Shown: positions 24,018 through 32,781 of the stretch, piece by piece
Position numbering within the stretch: position 1 is the stretch's first letter
How the letters are laid out: the number at the start of each line of letters is the position of its first letter
DNA from: Archangium sp.
GTDB taxonomy: Bacteria > Myxococcota > Myxococcia > Myxococcales > Myxococcaceae
Direction of reading: 5' to 3'
Assembly: GCA_030695565.1 (NCBI GenBank)
Contig: JAUYRZ010000118.1
Location: 1 to 45,628, forward strand
Length of the DNA: 45,628 bases
The notes under the pieces: generated by a model
The model's input: only the letters and a program-made list of their open reading frames with translations
The model's database searches: none
What the model was told of the DNA's origin: nothing
Made by a program: the position numbers and the translations under genes

Positions 24018-26732
24018 ATGTTGCTCTCTACGCTCGTCGCGATCTCGCTCTCGGCCGCGCCTCCGCCCAAGCCGTTCACCGCCGGTCCTTCCATCGAAGG
24101 CATCTCTGAGTACGCGCTGCCCAACGGCCTGAAGATTCTCTTCGTGCCGGACCCGTCGAAGCCGACGGTCACCGTCAACCTCACCGTCTTCGTCGGCAGC
24201 CGCCACGAGAACTACGGCGAGAAGGGCATGGCGCATCTCTTCGAGCACATGCTCTTCAAGAAGACGAAGAAGTTCGCCGACGTGAAGGCCGAGCTCACCA
24301 AGCTGGGCGGCTACGCGAACGGCACCACCTGGTTCGATCGCACCAACTACTTCGAGAGCTTCCCCGCTGACGACGCGAAGCTGCGCACCGCGCTCGAGCT
24401 GGAGTCGGAGCGCCTGCGCAACGCCATCATCTCGCGCGAGCAGTTGGTCACCGAGATGACCGTGGTGCGCAACGAGTTCGAGATGGGCGAGAACCAGCCC
24501 GAGGGCGTGCTCGAGGAGCGGCTGATGGCCGCCGCCTTCCAGTGGCACAACTACGGCAACACCACCATCGGCGCGAAGAGCGACATCGAGAAGGTGCCCA
24601 ACGAGCGGCTCGTGGCCTTCTACGAGACCTACTACCAGCCGGACAACGCGATGCTGATCGTCGCGGGCAAGTTCGACGAAGCGAAGACCTTCAAGGCGAT
24701 CGCCGAGACCTTCGGCAAGCTGCCCAAGGCCAAGCGCGTGTTGCCCACCACGTACACCGAGGAGCCGACGCACGATGGCGAGGTCTCCGTGGTGGTGCGC
24801 CGCGTGGGGGGCACGCCCGTGCTCAACGTGGGGTACCACATCCCCGCCGCCTCCGACCCCGATGCCCCGGCGATCGATCTGCTCGACTCGCTCATCGGCG
24901 ACTCGCCGTCGGGCCGTCTCTACAAGGAGCTGGTCGAGACCAAGAAGGCCGCCAAGGTCGGCTGCACCAGCTACACCCTGCGCGAGCCGGGCTACTTCCT
25001 GTGCAACGTGCAGCTCAACGCGAAAGATGCTCCCGGCCCCGCGAAGGACGCGTTGCTCAGCGTGCTGGAAGGGTTCGCCAAGAAGCCGCCCACGAAGGAA
25101 GAGGTCGATCGCGCGCGCACTGCGCTGCTCAAGCAGTACGAGCTGCTGCTCAACTCGTCCGACCGCATCGGCATCTCGCTCTCGGAGTTCGCGGCGGCCG
25201 GTGACTGGCGCCTCATCTTCCTCTCGCGCGATCGCCTCGAGCAGGCCACGGTGGAAGACGTGGTGCGCGTCTCGAGCAAGTACTTCAAGCAGGCCAACCG
25301 CGCCTTCGGCGAATACGTGCCGACCGACAAGCCCGAGCGGGCCGACATCGCTCCGGTGGCCGATCTCGCGCCCGTCTTCAAGAACTACACGGGCAAGGCG
25401 GCGATGGCGCAGGGTGAGGCGTTCGACGCGAGCCCCAAGAACATCGACGCGCGCACCACGCGCACGGCGCTGAGCAACGGCATGAAGGTCGCGCTGCTGC
25501 AGAAGAAGACCCGCGGCGAGACGGTGCAGGTCGCGCTGCAGCTCAAGTTCGGCAACGAGAAGACCCTCAACGGCCAGCGCGCCGCGGGTGACTTCGCCGG
25601 CCGCATGTTGCTGCGTGGCACGAAGACCAAGACGCGCCAGCAGGTGAAGGACAAGCTCGATCAGCTCAAGGCCCAGGTGGGCGTGCAGCCGGGCCCCACT
25701 GGCGTGACGGTCACCATCGAGGTGCGCAAGCCGCAGCTCCAGGAGACCCTCGAGCTCGTCGTCGAGTGCCTGCGTTCGCCGGCCTTCGACGCGAAGGAGT
25801 TCGAGCAGCTGCGCCGGGAAGTCATCGCCAACGCCGAGCAGCGCAAGGACGACCCCTCGGCCATCGGGCAGATCGGCCTCCAGCGCATGCTCTCGCCGTT
25901 CCAGACCAAGGGTCACCCGCTCTATGTGCCCAGCATTCCGGAGCTGATCAGCGACGCAACGGCGCTCAAGCTCGACGAGGTGAAGGCGTACCACGCGAAG
26001 TTCTACGGAGCGCAGGCGGGCTTCGCGGCGGCGGTGGGTGACTTCGAAGGCAAGGAGCTCTCGGCACAGCTGGAGACGCTCCTTGGCAACTGGAAGGCGC
26101 CCGAGGCGTTCACCCGCATCCCCGTGCCGTACCAGCCGCTGGAGCAGAAGGACGCGACCATCGAGACGCCGGACAAGAAGATGGCGTTCTACGGCACCGG
26201 CACGAACTTCAAGCTGAAGGAAGGCGACGCCGACTACCCCGCGATGATGCTGGCCGACTACATGCTCGGCGGCGGCTTCCTCAACGGCCGCGTGCCGCAG
26301 CGCCTGCGTGAGAAGGAAGGCCTGTCGTACGGGGCGGGCACCTTCATGAAGGCGGGCACGCACGACGACTTCGGTGCAATCCTCGGCTACGCCATCTACG
26401 CGCCGCAGAACCTCGACAAGATTCAGAAGGGTTTTTCCGAAGAGCTCACCCTGGCCGTCGACAAGGGCTTCACGGACACCGAGCTCAAGCTCGCGCGTGA
26501 AGGCCTGCTCAAGCAGCTCGAGCAGGGCCGCTCGGAAGACGAGAACCTCGTGATGGATCTCGTGCAGCAGCTCGACCTGAATCGCACCACCGCGTTCGAT
26601 CAGCAGGTCGAAGACAAGCTGCGCGGCCTGTCGGTGGCTGACATCAACGGGACGCTCAAGAAGTACGTCGACCCGAAGAAGTTCAGCGTGGTGAAGGTCG
26701 GCGACTTCAAGCAGTCCGCCGTTCCCAAGTGA
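24018..26732 (+). CDS. M16-family zinc metallopeptidase, two-domain single chain
   Basis: A 904-residue protein beginning with a signal-peptide-like MLLSTLVAISLSAAPPPK, so probably periplasmic. The active half carries the inverted zinc motif HLFEH (His73, Glu76, His77) with the distal ligand Glu153 in VVRNEFEMGE. It also has the R/Y-type substrate region later on (DSLIGDSPSGRLYKEL). The second half, from about residue 480, repeats the fold without HxxEH, as in pitrilysin-type and LptL/PqqL-like fusions. It ends with the conserved RLREKEGLSYG. ATG 24018 was chosen because upstream in-frame sequence is not protein-like. Its TGA overlaps the next start (GTGA). Confidence 0.95.
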   Translation: MLLSTLVAISLSAAPPPKPFTAGPSIEGISEYALPNGLKILFVPDPSKPTVTVNLTVFVGSRHENYGEKGMAHLFEHMLFKKTKKFADVKAELTKLGGYANGTTWFDRTNYFESFPADDAKLRTALELESERLRNAIISREQLVTEMTVVRNEFEMGENQPEGVLEERLMAAAFQWHNYGNTTIGAKSDIEKVPNERLVAFYETYYQPDNAMLIVAGKFDEAKTFKAIAETFGKLPKAKRVLPTTYTEEPTHDGEVSVVVRRVGGTPVLNVGYHIPAASDPDAPAIDLLDSLIGDSPSGRLYKELVETKKAAKVGCTSYTLREPGYFLCNVQLNAKDAPGPAKDALLSVLEGFAKKPPTKEEVDRARTALLKQYELLLNSSDRIGISLSEFAAAGDWRLIFLSRDRLEQATVEDVVRVSSKYFKQANRAFGEYVPTDKPERADIAPVADLAPVFKNYTGKAAMAQGEAFDASPKNIDARTTRTALSNGMKVALLQKKTRGETVQVALQLKFGNEKTLNGQRAAGDFAGRMLLRGTKTKTRQQVKDKLDQLKAQVGVQPGPTGVTVTIEVRKPQLQETLELVVECLRSPAFDAKEFEQLRREVIANAEQRKDDPSAIGQIGLQRMLSPFQTKGHPLYVPSIPELISDATALKLDEVKAYHAKFYGAQAGFAAAVGDFEGKELSAQLETLLGNWKAPEAFTRIPVPYQPLEQKDATIETPDKKMAFYGTGTNFKLKEGDADYPAMMLADYMLGGGFLNGRVPQRLREKEGLSYGAGTFMKAGTHDDFGAILGYAIYAPQNLDKIQKGFSEELTLAVDKGFTDTELKLAREGLLKQLEQGRSEDENLVMDLVQQLDLNRTTAFDQQVEDKLRGLSVADINGTLKKYVDPKKFSVVKVGDFKQSAVPK

Positions 26733-27343
26733 CCTCGCAGTCTCCCTCTCTCCTCAGGGGAGAGGGGTCAGACATCACGCTGCAACGAGCCACGGATCCA
26801 CAGTGGCTCGTGCTGGCCTTGTCACACTTCGACGAAGTGCTGATCGATCACGCGCACTGCGAGAAGAAAGCCGCCTCCAACGCGCTCTCCCTGATGCAGG
26901 CGTATCCCGAAGTGCCCGGCCTGCCATCGCAGATGGCGAGGCTGGCGCGCGAAGAGTCAGCGCACCTGGCGAAGGTGCTGCAGATCATGGAAGACCGGGG
27001 CCTGCTGCTCGGGCGCGACGGGGGTGACCCCTACGCGCAGGGGCTGCAGAAGCTGATGCGCAACGGCATGAAGGAGCGCCAGCTCGACCGGTTCCTGGTG
27101 GCGGGCATCATCGAGGCGCGCAGCGCAGAGCGGCTCTCCCTGCTCGCCGAAGGCCTCACCGACGATTCGCTCAAGCGTTTCTACACGGAGCTGGCCACCA
27201 GCGAAGACGGGCACCAGAGGTTGTTCCTGAGACTCGCGCAGGAGATCGCTTCTCAGGACGTGGTGCACGCGCGCCTGGCTGAGCTGCTCGAGGGCGAAGC
27301 GAAGTTGATCGCCGTGTTGCCCCTTCGGCCCGCGATTCACTGA
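26729..27343 (+). CDS. miaE: tRNA-(ms2io6A) hydroxylase, MiaE-type
   Basis: A di-iron monooxygenase that hydroxylates the isopentenyl group of ms2i6A37 in tRNA. It has 204 residues. Ligand motifs are visible in order: LIDHAHCEKKAASNA (Glu), REESAHL (Glu-x-x-His), IIEARSAERL (Glu) and SEDGHQRLF (Glu-x-x-His). GTG 26729 overlaps the M16 stop (GTGA). The first 14 residues are encoded across a CCTCTC/GAGAGG hairpin and are not part of the family; the conserved domain starts at LQRATDPQW. No downstream in-frame ATG before the domain was preferred. Confidence 0.93.
   Translation: MTSQSPSLLRGEGSDITLQRATDPQWLVLALSHFDEVLIDHAHCEKKAASNALSLMQAYPEVPGLPSQMARLAREESAHLAKVLQIMEDRGLLLGRDGGDPYAQGLQKLMRNGMKERQLDRFLVAGIIEARSAERLSLLAEGLTDDSLKRFYTELATSEDGHQRLFLRLAQEIASQDVVHARLAELLEGEAKLIAVLPLRPAIH
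26744..26766. repeat. CCTCTC/GAGAGG hairpin inside the miaE 5' end
   Basis: CCCTCTC (26744-26750) pairs with GAGAGGG (26760-26766). It is a third member of the same hairpin family as 20463 and 20874, here within the first codons of the miaE reading frame. In this position it could affect translation after the M16 gene. Confidence 0.45.
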
Positions 27344-27348
27344 GTTCG

Positions 27349-28206
27349 ATGAAGAAGACGCGCCCGATCGCCACGGACCATCCTGCGGCGCGAGGCAGGC
27401 CGATCACGGTGGCGCACCACGAGGACCATCAGGCCACGCCAGCCGCCACACTGGTGACCCACACCTACGCGGCGCTCGGCTTCTACACGGGGGGCCGCTC
27501 TCGGGTGGAGCTCAACGGGGAGTGGAACCTGCGCGAAGGCGACGTGCTGCTCATTCCCGCGGGGGAGCCCCATCGCATGTTGGAGGCCCGCGCCCAGGCG
27601 TTCTGGGGACTGTCGTTCTGCGTGCCGTGCGTCGGGGCAGATGGCTGCGCCGCGCTCCTCGCGCCGTTCGAGCGGGTGCGCGACGGCGGGTCAGCGGTCG
27701 TGCACATTCCCGCGGCGCGCCGGGAGTACTTCGCAGGGCTCTTCCGGGAGCTCGAGAACGTCGGCCGGGAGCAACGAGGCGCCAGTGAAACGCTCGACGC
27801 GGTGCAGAGAAGCCTGCTCACGTTGATCCTCGCCGAGGTGGATCGCGCCTCCAGCACGGAGCGTCGAGGCACGGGCGGAGGTGTGGTGGTCGACGCGCTC
27901 CGCTTCATCGAGCGCACCTGCCTGGGGCCGCTCACGCTCAAAGAAGTGGCCGCGGCGGTGCGAAGGAGCCCGGCCTACGTGACCACTGCGCTCACCCAGG
28001 CCACCGGCCGAAGCGCGGTGCAGTGGATCGTGAGCGGGCGCATGGCCGAAGCGCGGCGGCTTCTGCTCCACTCCGACGAGCTGATCGAGATCATCGCTGA
28101 GCGGGTGGGCTACGCCGATTCGACGCACTTCATCAGGATGTTCCGCCGCGAACACGGCGCCACGCCTTCCGCCTGGCGAGCGGCCCAGGCGCGGGCGCGC
28201 ACCTGA
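27349..28206 (+). CDS. AraC-family transcriptional regulator
   Basis: A 285-residue regulator. Residues 15-140 form a cupin-like sensing domain with GGRSRVELNGEWNLREGDVL and LIPAGEPHRM. Residues 180-285 hold the two helix-turn-helix motifs (TLKEVAAAVRRSPAYVTTAL; IIAERVGYADSTHFIRMFRR with EHGATPSAWR). The start lies five bases after the miaE stop, so it may be co-transcribed with the peptidase and hydroxylase. The N-terminal domain reads as a small-molecule sensor, and the target genes cannot be told from the sequence. The convergent methyltransferase gene begins its 3' end one base away. Confidence 0.93.
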   Translation: MKKTRPIATDHPAARGRPITVAHHEDHQATPAATLVTHTYAALGFYTGGRSRVELNGEWNLREGDVLLIPAGEPHRMLEARAQAFWGLSFCVPCVGADGCAALLAPFERVRDGGSAVVHIPAARREYFAGLFRELENVGREQRGASETLDAVQRSLLTLILAEVDRASSTERRGTGGGVVVDALRFIERTCLGPLTLKEVAAAVRRSPAYVTTALTQATGRSAVQWIVSGRMAEARRLLLHSDELIEIIAERVGYADSTHFIRMFRREHGATPSAWRAAQARART

Positions 28207-28815
28207 TCACGGTCTTCGCCGCGCCTTGAACACCATGTCCTGAATGGTCAGCGCGCGCCCCTGGTGATCCGTGCCGCTGCGCGGTCGTGTTCCGGCGAAG
28301 GTGATCTCCCACTGCGCAGGCACCAACGAGGCCTCGATCTCCTCGGCGGTGAAATACAGCTCCGCATTCGGCGCTCGGCCAACGGTCGTCTGGAGATCGG
28401 AAGCATGATGGGCGACCACCAGCATCGTGCCTCCCCGTCGAACTGACGAGCCGAGCCTCTCGAAGAGTGCAGACCGCTCGGAGGGAGCGACATGGAGGAA
28501 CTGAGACGAGACGAGATCGTACGTCTCCGAAGGCGGCTGCCACACGAGCGCGTCGCCGTGGATCCAGTTCACCTCGTGCGCCACGTCGACCTCGCGGGCA
28601 CGGTCGAGCGCGACGTTCGACATGTCGATGGCGGTGACCTTCCATCCCTGCGTGGCGAGCCAGATCGCATCGGCGCCCATGCCGCAGCAGACGTCGAGCG
28701 CGGTACCCGGAGAGAGCCCGGCGACCGTCTCCGCCAACACCCCGTTCGGCTCGGTCTTCCGGGGCCGCGAGCGGTACATCTGATCCCAGAACGCCGCGTC
28801 GTGTTCGTGCTTCAT
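28207..28815 (-). CDS. Class I SAM-dependent methyltransferase
   Basis: A 202-residue cytoplasmic methyltransferase. It begins HDAAFWDQMYRSRP and has motif I ALDVCCGMGADAIWLATQGW, the acidic end of strand 2 (VTAIDMS), and motif IV region YDLVSSQFLHVAP. This resembles the FWDxxY / thiopurine-tellurite methyltransferase-like group. ATG 28815 overlaps the stop of a deleted flavin oxidoreductase gene (ATGA). In actinobacteria such oxidoreductase and methyltransferase domains occur fused or adjacent, which supports an original two-gene unit. Substrate unknown. Confidence 0.9.
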   Translation of the reverse strand: MKHEHDAAFWDQMYRSRPRKTEPNGVLAETVAGLSPGTALDVCCGMGADAIWLATQGWKVTAIDMSNVALDRAREVDVAHEVNWIHGDALVWQPPSETYDLVSSQFLHVAPSERSALFERLGSSVRRGGTMLVVAHHASDLQTTVGRAPNAELYFTAEEIEASLVPAQWEITFAGTRPRSGTDHQGRALTIQDMVFKARRRP

Positions 28816-29003
28816 GTGAGCTCCATCATGAGGTCGACGTTGATCATCGCCGCGGCGTGCATGCCCGCAGCCGCCGAGATGATCGCCGCCTGCATGCGCG
28901 TGGTCAGATCGCCCGAGGCATAGATGCCGGGCACCGAGGTCTCACGCTTCATCGGGTCGACCTTCGCGGGTCCGCCTCCCACGATGACGATGTCGTATGG
29001 CAT
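28812..29003 (-). pseudogene. NAD(P)/FAD oxidoreductase with a large internal deletion
   Basis: From ATG 29003 the frame reads MPYDIVIVGGGPA, the N-terminal FAD-binding motif of thioredoxin-reductase-like enzymes. It joins without a frame change to KVDPMKRETSVPGIYASGDL and TTRMQAAIISAAAGMHAAAM, the C-terminal FAD-binding end. About 230 residues of a normal ~300-residue enzyme, including the whole NAD(P) domain, are missing, leaving 63 residues. It cannot be an active reductase. The preserved frame and 4-base overlap with the methyltransferase may still serve translation of that gene. Confidence 0.85.
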
Positions 29004-29215
29004 GTCATCTTCGTAATGACCTGGCCTCGCCAGCCGTAGAGCGCGGCCTTCGGTGGGATCGGCGTGGTTTTCGATCGCATTGCTCCCGCTGCCTTCGGGC
29101 CTTCGGGAGCCAGCCGCGCACACCGTGATGACGCGCGCCTGCCGACAAACTGGCAGCGCGCGGAAAGCGCCGCTCAGTGAATCCGCGCTTCTCCAAAGGG
29201 AGAGGAGCGCTCAGC

Positions 29216-30049
29216 TCAGACCCAGAGCAGCTTCTGAGCGCGACCCTGCAGGTAGCCGACCTTGCGCGCGATGCCCGCGAACGCGGTCGACTCGTCATCG
29301 ATGCGCACGGTCAGCCGCGGCAACGACGACATCAGGAAGCGTGAGATCTGCCCGAGGCACAACGTGGCGTGACCGCGGTGCCGCTCGTCGGGCACGGTGT
29401 AGAGCCCCTCGAGCTCTGCCCCGAACTGCGAGCGGCTGCCCACGTCGAGCTTGAAGACCAGCTTGCCCTTCTCTTCGAGCACGTACGTGCGCTGCGATTG
29501 CACCCGTTGCCGCACGCGCAGCTCGAAGCCGACCGCGTCTTCTTCGAGGGGATCGCGCTTCACCATCTCCTTCACGCACGCAGCCGCGATGGGCACCAGC
29601 TGCCCCAGATCAGCCACCGTGGCAGGGCGCAGCAGCGGGTTGGTGAACGGGCCCAGGTCGTTGGGCGAGACCGAGAAGAGCTTCTGCGGCTTGATGAACT
29701 TCGGGCTCAAGCTGAAGTGGCGAATCAACGAATCGACCACGCTCTGCTCGCCAATCGCCGAGCGGATGTCGATCTTCCCCGCGAGCTTCTTGGCGATGTC
29801 GCCGATGTGAATCGGGCTCGAGGCTGACGGCACCACCAACCCACCGTTCCCGCCCACGAAGAGCGCCGCGGTCAGCTCGTCATCGAAGAAGCGGCCGAAG
29901 AAGGTGAACGGCGCGCGCATGGGGCCGGACACCACGCCGAACTCCTCCATCAGCCCCAGGAGGTACATGTTGTGGGTCGTATCGCGTGACAACATCGTCC
30001 GCAGCGCGGCGACATGCGAAGGACCGAGGGGTTCGACGACCGCTGGCAT
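29216..30049 (-). CDS. GNAT-family N-acetyltransferase
   Basis: A 277-residue protein. ATG 30049 (MPAVVEPLG) was chosen; earlier in-frame codons overlap the upstream gene. The C-terminal half, residues 140-277, is a GNAT fold with LRPATVADL, GAELEGLYTVPDERHRGHAT containing the acetyl-CoA loop R-x-x-G-H-A, and a final strand with AFAGIARKVGYL. The N-terminal half is a degenerate GNAT-like domain of the DUF4081 sort. It lies 20 bases after the TonB-like gene and is probably in the same leftward operon. The acetyl acceptor is unknown. The 212 bases beyond its stop hold short hairpins (for example CGCGCCTGCC/GGCAGCGCG at about 29135-29161) and no gene. Confidence 0.85.
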   Translation of the reverse strand: MPAVVEPLGPSHVAALRTMLSRDTTHNMYLLGLMEEFGVVSGPMRAPFTFFGRFFDDELTAALFVGGNGGLVVPSASSPIHIGDIAKKLAGKIDIRSAIGEQSVVDSLIRHFSLSPKFIKPQKLFSVSPNDLGPFTNPLLRPATVADLGQLVPIAAACVKEMVKRDPLEEDAVGFELRVRQRVQSQRTYVLEEKGKLVFKLDVGSRSQFGAELEGLYTVPDERHRGHATLCLGQISRFLMSSLPRLTVRIDDESTAFAGIARKVGYLQGRAQKLLWV

Positions 30050-30069
30050 CGGAGACCCGGGACTGTACG

Positions 30070-30543
30070 TCAGTCGGACGAGGGCTCGAAGCTGAAGGTG
30101 TGGGCAGCCGGCGCAAAGGTCTGGCCGCCGTCGGGGTGCCAGGCGACCTCGGCGAAGACATCCTCCAGGCAGGCGGCGAGGTAGGGGTTCTGGTCGTCGA
30201 CCTCCACCTTCTCGAAGCCGCCGTCCCGGGTAGGGGTGAAGCGAACCTTCACCTGGCGGGGGGACTTGAGCTTCTGGTCGCGGAAACACTGCCGAACCTC
30301 CGGCAGGACAGCGGAAAGGGGGGCTTCCAGCTCCGGGGGGAACGAGGGTTCTTTCTCTGGCGGGGGCAGCTGCTTCACGTGGCCCTCAGCCTGACCCGCT
30401 CCCACAGGGAGAGGGGACTGCGGCACGACCACTGGTGGGACCTGAACGACGGGAGGCGGCTCCGGAGCAAAATAGAACCCCGCCGCCACCAGCACCGCAA
30501 AGGGCACCAACACCGCCCCGACGATCACCCACTCGCGCTTCAC
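30070..30543 (-). CDS. Single-pass envelope protein with TonB/AgmX-like C-terminal domain
   Basis: A 157-residue protein. Residues 6-27 form one transmembrane helix (VIVGAVLVPFAVLVAAGFYF). A Pro/Val-rich periplasmic linker follows. The C-terminal domain of about 85 residues carries VLPEVRQCFRDQKLK, VKVRFTPTRDGGFEKVEV and YLAACLEDVFAEVAWHP. That layout is found at the C-termini of myxobacterial AgmX/TonB-like proteins. The start overlaps the gluQRS stop (ATGA). Function unknown; periplasmic protein-protein contact is likely. Confidence 0.75.
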   Translation of the reverse strand: MKREWVIVGAVLVPFAVLVAAGFYFAPEPPPVVQVPPVVVPQSPLPVGAGQAEGHVKQLPPPEKEPSFPPELEAPLSAVLPEVRQCFRDQKLKSPRQVKVRFTPTRDGGFEKVEVDDQNPYLAACLEDVFAEVAWHPDGGQTFAPAAHTFSFEPSSD

Positions 30544-31478
30544 TCGACCACCGTCGCGGTGCGCTTGACCCGTTCCAGCGAAAACGAGCCCACCAGTTCA
30601 CGAGCTGAAACCGGCGCGCCGTCACCCAGACCACTCCACGCAGCCAGCTGCCCGAGCACCTTCTCGGCCGACCACCCCAGCTCGCGCAGCCCCGCCACCG
30701 TCGACGCACCATCTCGTTTGGCCAGCCGCTTCCCATCGGCCTGCATCAACAGCGGCACGTGCGCGTACTCCGGGGTGGGGTAGCCCAGCGCCCGCTGCAG
30801 CTGATTCTGCCGCGCGGTCGACGAGAGCAGATCTTCCCCGCGCAGCACGTGCGTCACCCCCGAGAGCGCGTCATCGACCACCACCGCCAGCTGGTAGCTC
30901 GCGACCCCATCGATGCGCCGAATGATGAAGTCACCCACTTCGCGAGCGACGTCCTGGCTCACTTCGCCGTGGATCAGATCTGTGAACCTCACCCCCTCGA
31001 GAGCAGTCGAGGGGTCACTTGCCGGGAGGACCGGTTCACCTTCGACCAGGAACCGCCACGACGGTTGCCGCCCCGCCTTCGGGCTGCCCCCCGCGCGACA
31101 CGTGCCCGGGTACACCGGCCCCTCTTCCCCAACATGCGGAGCCGACGCCGCGCGAGCGATCTCCGCCCGGCTGCACCAGCACCGGTACGCCCGCCCACTC
31201 GTTTCCAACTTCGCGATCGCCTCGTCGTAGACCGCCCCGCGCTCGGACTGTTTGAGCACCGGGCCATCCCAGTCGAGACCGAGCCATTCCAAGTCTTCGA
31301 AGATGCCGTCGGTGAACACCGGCTTGCAGCGCTCGGGATCGAGATCCTCGATGCGCAGCAGAAACTCGCCCTGTTCTGCCCGCGCCCAGAGCCAGCCGAG
31401 CAGCGCGCTGCGCACGTTCCCCAGGTGGAGCCTGCCGGTGGGGCTGGGCGCAAAACGCCCGCGGAACGAACCCGTCAC
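30540..31478 (-). CDS. gluQ: Glutamyl-Q tRNA(Asp) synthetase
   Basis: Glutamylates queuosine at the wobble base of tRNA(Asp). It is a 312-residue shortened GluRS-like catalytic domain without the anticodon-binding domain, the defining feature of GluQRS. It shows GRFAPSPTGRLHLGNVRSAL (HIGH-type motif), LRIEDLDPER, the zinc-site pattern YRCWCSRAEI with a later PGTCR, LRGEDLLSSTARQ, and the KMSKS-type GKRLAKRDGAS. ATG 31478 overlaps the stop of the PEGA protein gene, and its own stop overlaps the next gene. It thus sits in the middle of an envelope-protein operon, an unusual place for a tRNA modification gene. Confidence 0.93.
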   Translation of the reverse strand: MTGSFRGRFAPSPTGRLHLGNVRSALLGWLWARAEQGEFLLRIEDLDPERCKPVFTDGIFEDLEWLGLDWDGPVLKQSERGAVYDEAIAKLETSGRAYRCWCSRAEIARAASAPHVGEEGPVYPGTCRAGGSPKAGRQPSWRFLVEGEPVLPASDPSTALEGVRFTDLIHGEVSQDVAREVGDFIIRRIDGVASYQLAVVVDDALSGVTHVLRGEDLLSSTARQNQLQRALGYPTPEYAHVPLLMQADGKRLAKRDGASTVAGLRELGWSAEKVLGQLAAWSGLGDGAPVSARELVGSFSLERVKRTATVVE

Positions 31479-32734
31479 TGACGCTTGAGCGGCGCGCGGC
31501 GCTTCTCGAGCGGCTTGCGGGGGCCCTCGTCCTTCGCGGGTTCCGTCGGCTCGAGACCTTCCGCGCCTTCTTTGCCGGGCACCACGCCGTACTTCGCTTC
31601 GGCCAGCTTCGAGGGGCCGCCGGCGATCAAGGTCATCGACACCGACGAAGGCACCTTCACCGCTTCGCCGACCTTGTCGCCGTGTTTGGCGAGCTCACCT
31701 GCGAGGTTGAAGAACTCCATGCCGGCCGAGAGCAGCTCGGTATCGAACGAAGCGCGCGCCATTCTGCGCACGTCACCGGTCGACGCCGCGAAGAGGAAGG
31801 TGTCGAGCGCGAGGCCCTTGCCTTCTTTGGAGAGCGCGCCGAACACCACCAGGTCGGCCTCCGAGCTCGTCGCGTGCTCACGGGCCGCGGCCACGAGATC
31901 GGCATCGAGCTTGTTCTGCGCGAGCGACGAGAGCAGCCGCGACTCGGGATCCTTGCTGGCCGAGGCCGCCTTCGCGACCGCCTGCTTGCCCGGCAACACT
32001 TCGATGACCCCGCCCAACGCCTCACCCGAGGGCAGGGTGGCCTTCCAGAAATGCAGGCCCGGGGGCACGTCTTTGACCGACAGCGGGGTGGTGCCCAGCG
32101 CGAGGCCGTCGAGCAGCACGGGCGCGTTCGAAGGCGATGACTCCAGCATCAAGGTGCCCTTGGCGCCGTCTTTGAGAGCCTTGCGGGCATCGGTCACCAC
32201 CCGGGCAAAGAGCGCCGAGGTCTGCGCGAGGGGCAGTTCGCGATCGGGCGCGAGGGTGAGCGCCTGGTTCAGGCTCTTCGCGCCTTCTTCATCGCGGCCG
32301 GTGTTGTACTGCACGGCCGAGAGCAGCGCGTACGCGTCGACCACTTCGCCCAGCTCAGGCAACGCAGCGGGCGCGTTCTTGTACGCGGTGATCGCGCGCT
32401 GGAGCGCCTCTTCGGCCAGGCGGAACTTCTTCTTTCCGCGAAGCTCTTTGGCGTCGGCGACGGCCTTGCGAGCGGTCTCCAGCGCCTCTTCGGCACTGCC
32501 GGCCGCCTTCTCCTTCTTGGCCTCGACCAGCGCGAAGGAGTCAGCGCTCTTGAACTCGGTGGTGAGCATGCCCACCGCCTTGGTGCCTGCGCGCTGGGGC
32601 ACATCGCCGGTCAACGCGGCGAAGGGCATCACGGTCAGCTTCGGCTTGACGGCGGGAGCAGCGGCCGGGGGCGCTTCGCCCTGGGCAAACGCGACGGAGG
32701 CGAGAAGAGCGGTGAGCGTCGACAGGCGAGTCAT
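31475..32734 (-). CDS. Exported PEGA-domain protein with helical repeats
   Basis: A 419-residue protein with a signal peptide (MTRLSTLTALLASVAFA). Residues 75-190 are helical, TPR-like (LRGKKKFRLAEEALQRAITA; LLSAVQYNTGRDEEGAKSLN). A PEGA domain follows, with GTLMLESSPSNAPVLLDGLA and LGTTPLSVKDVPPGLHFWKA. A mixed domain comes next, and the C-terminus is basic (PLEKRRAPLKRQ). Such proteins are common in myxobacterial envelopes and often lie beside kinases or TonB-like genes. It is the first gene of the leftward group that continues with gluQ and the TonB-like protein. Confidence 0.82.
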   Translation of the reverse strand: MTRLSTLTALLASVAFAQGEAPPAAAPAVKPKLTVMPFAALTGDVPQRAGTKAVGMLTTEFKSADSFALVEAKKEKAAGSAEEALETARKAVADAKELRGKKKFRLAEEALQRAITAYKNAPAALPELGEVVDAYALLSAVQYNTGRDEEGAKSLNQALTLAPDRELPLAQTSALFARVVTDARKALKDGAKGTLMLESSPSNAPVLLDGLALGTTPLSVKDVPPGLHFWKATLPSGEALGGVIEVLPGKQAVAKAASASKDPESRLLSSLAQNKLDADLVAAAREHATSSEADLVVFGALSKEGKGLALDTFLFAASTGDVRRMARASFDTELLSAGMEFFNLAGELAKHGDKVGEAVKVPSSVSMTLIAGGPSKLAEAKYGVVPGKEGAEGLEPTEPAKDEGPRKPLEKRRAPLKRQ

Positions 32735-32756
32735 TCGCCAAGTCCTACTCAGCTCT

Positions 32757-32778
32757 TTCCCCCTGCGCCAGCGGGGAA
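32757..32778 (-). terminator. Stem-loop after the small Cys-rich gene
   Basis: TTCCCC-CTG pairs with CAG-C-GGGGAA around a CGC loop with one bulge. It starts four bases past the stop of the leftward gene at 32782 and precedes the PEGA gene start at 32734, so it could end the upstream transcript. No T tract. Confidence 0.4.
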
Positions 32779-32781
32779 GAC

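Noticed and set aside
23913-26363. 816-codon minus-strand open frame opposite the M16 peptidase
   Set aside because: The plus strand carries HLFEH and all family motifs; the minus-strand product is Leu/Arg/Glu-rich shadow sequence.
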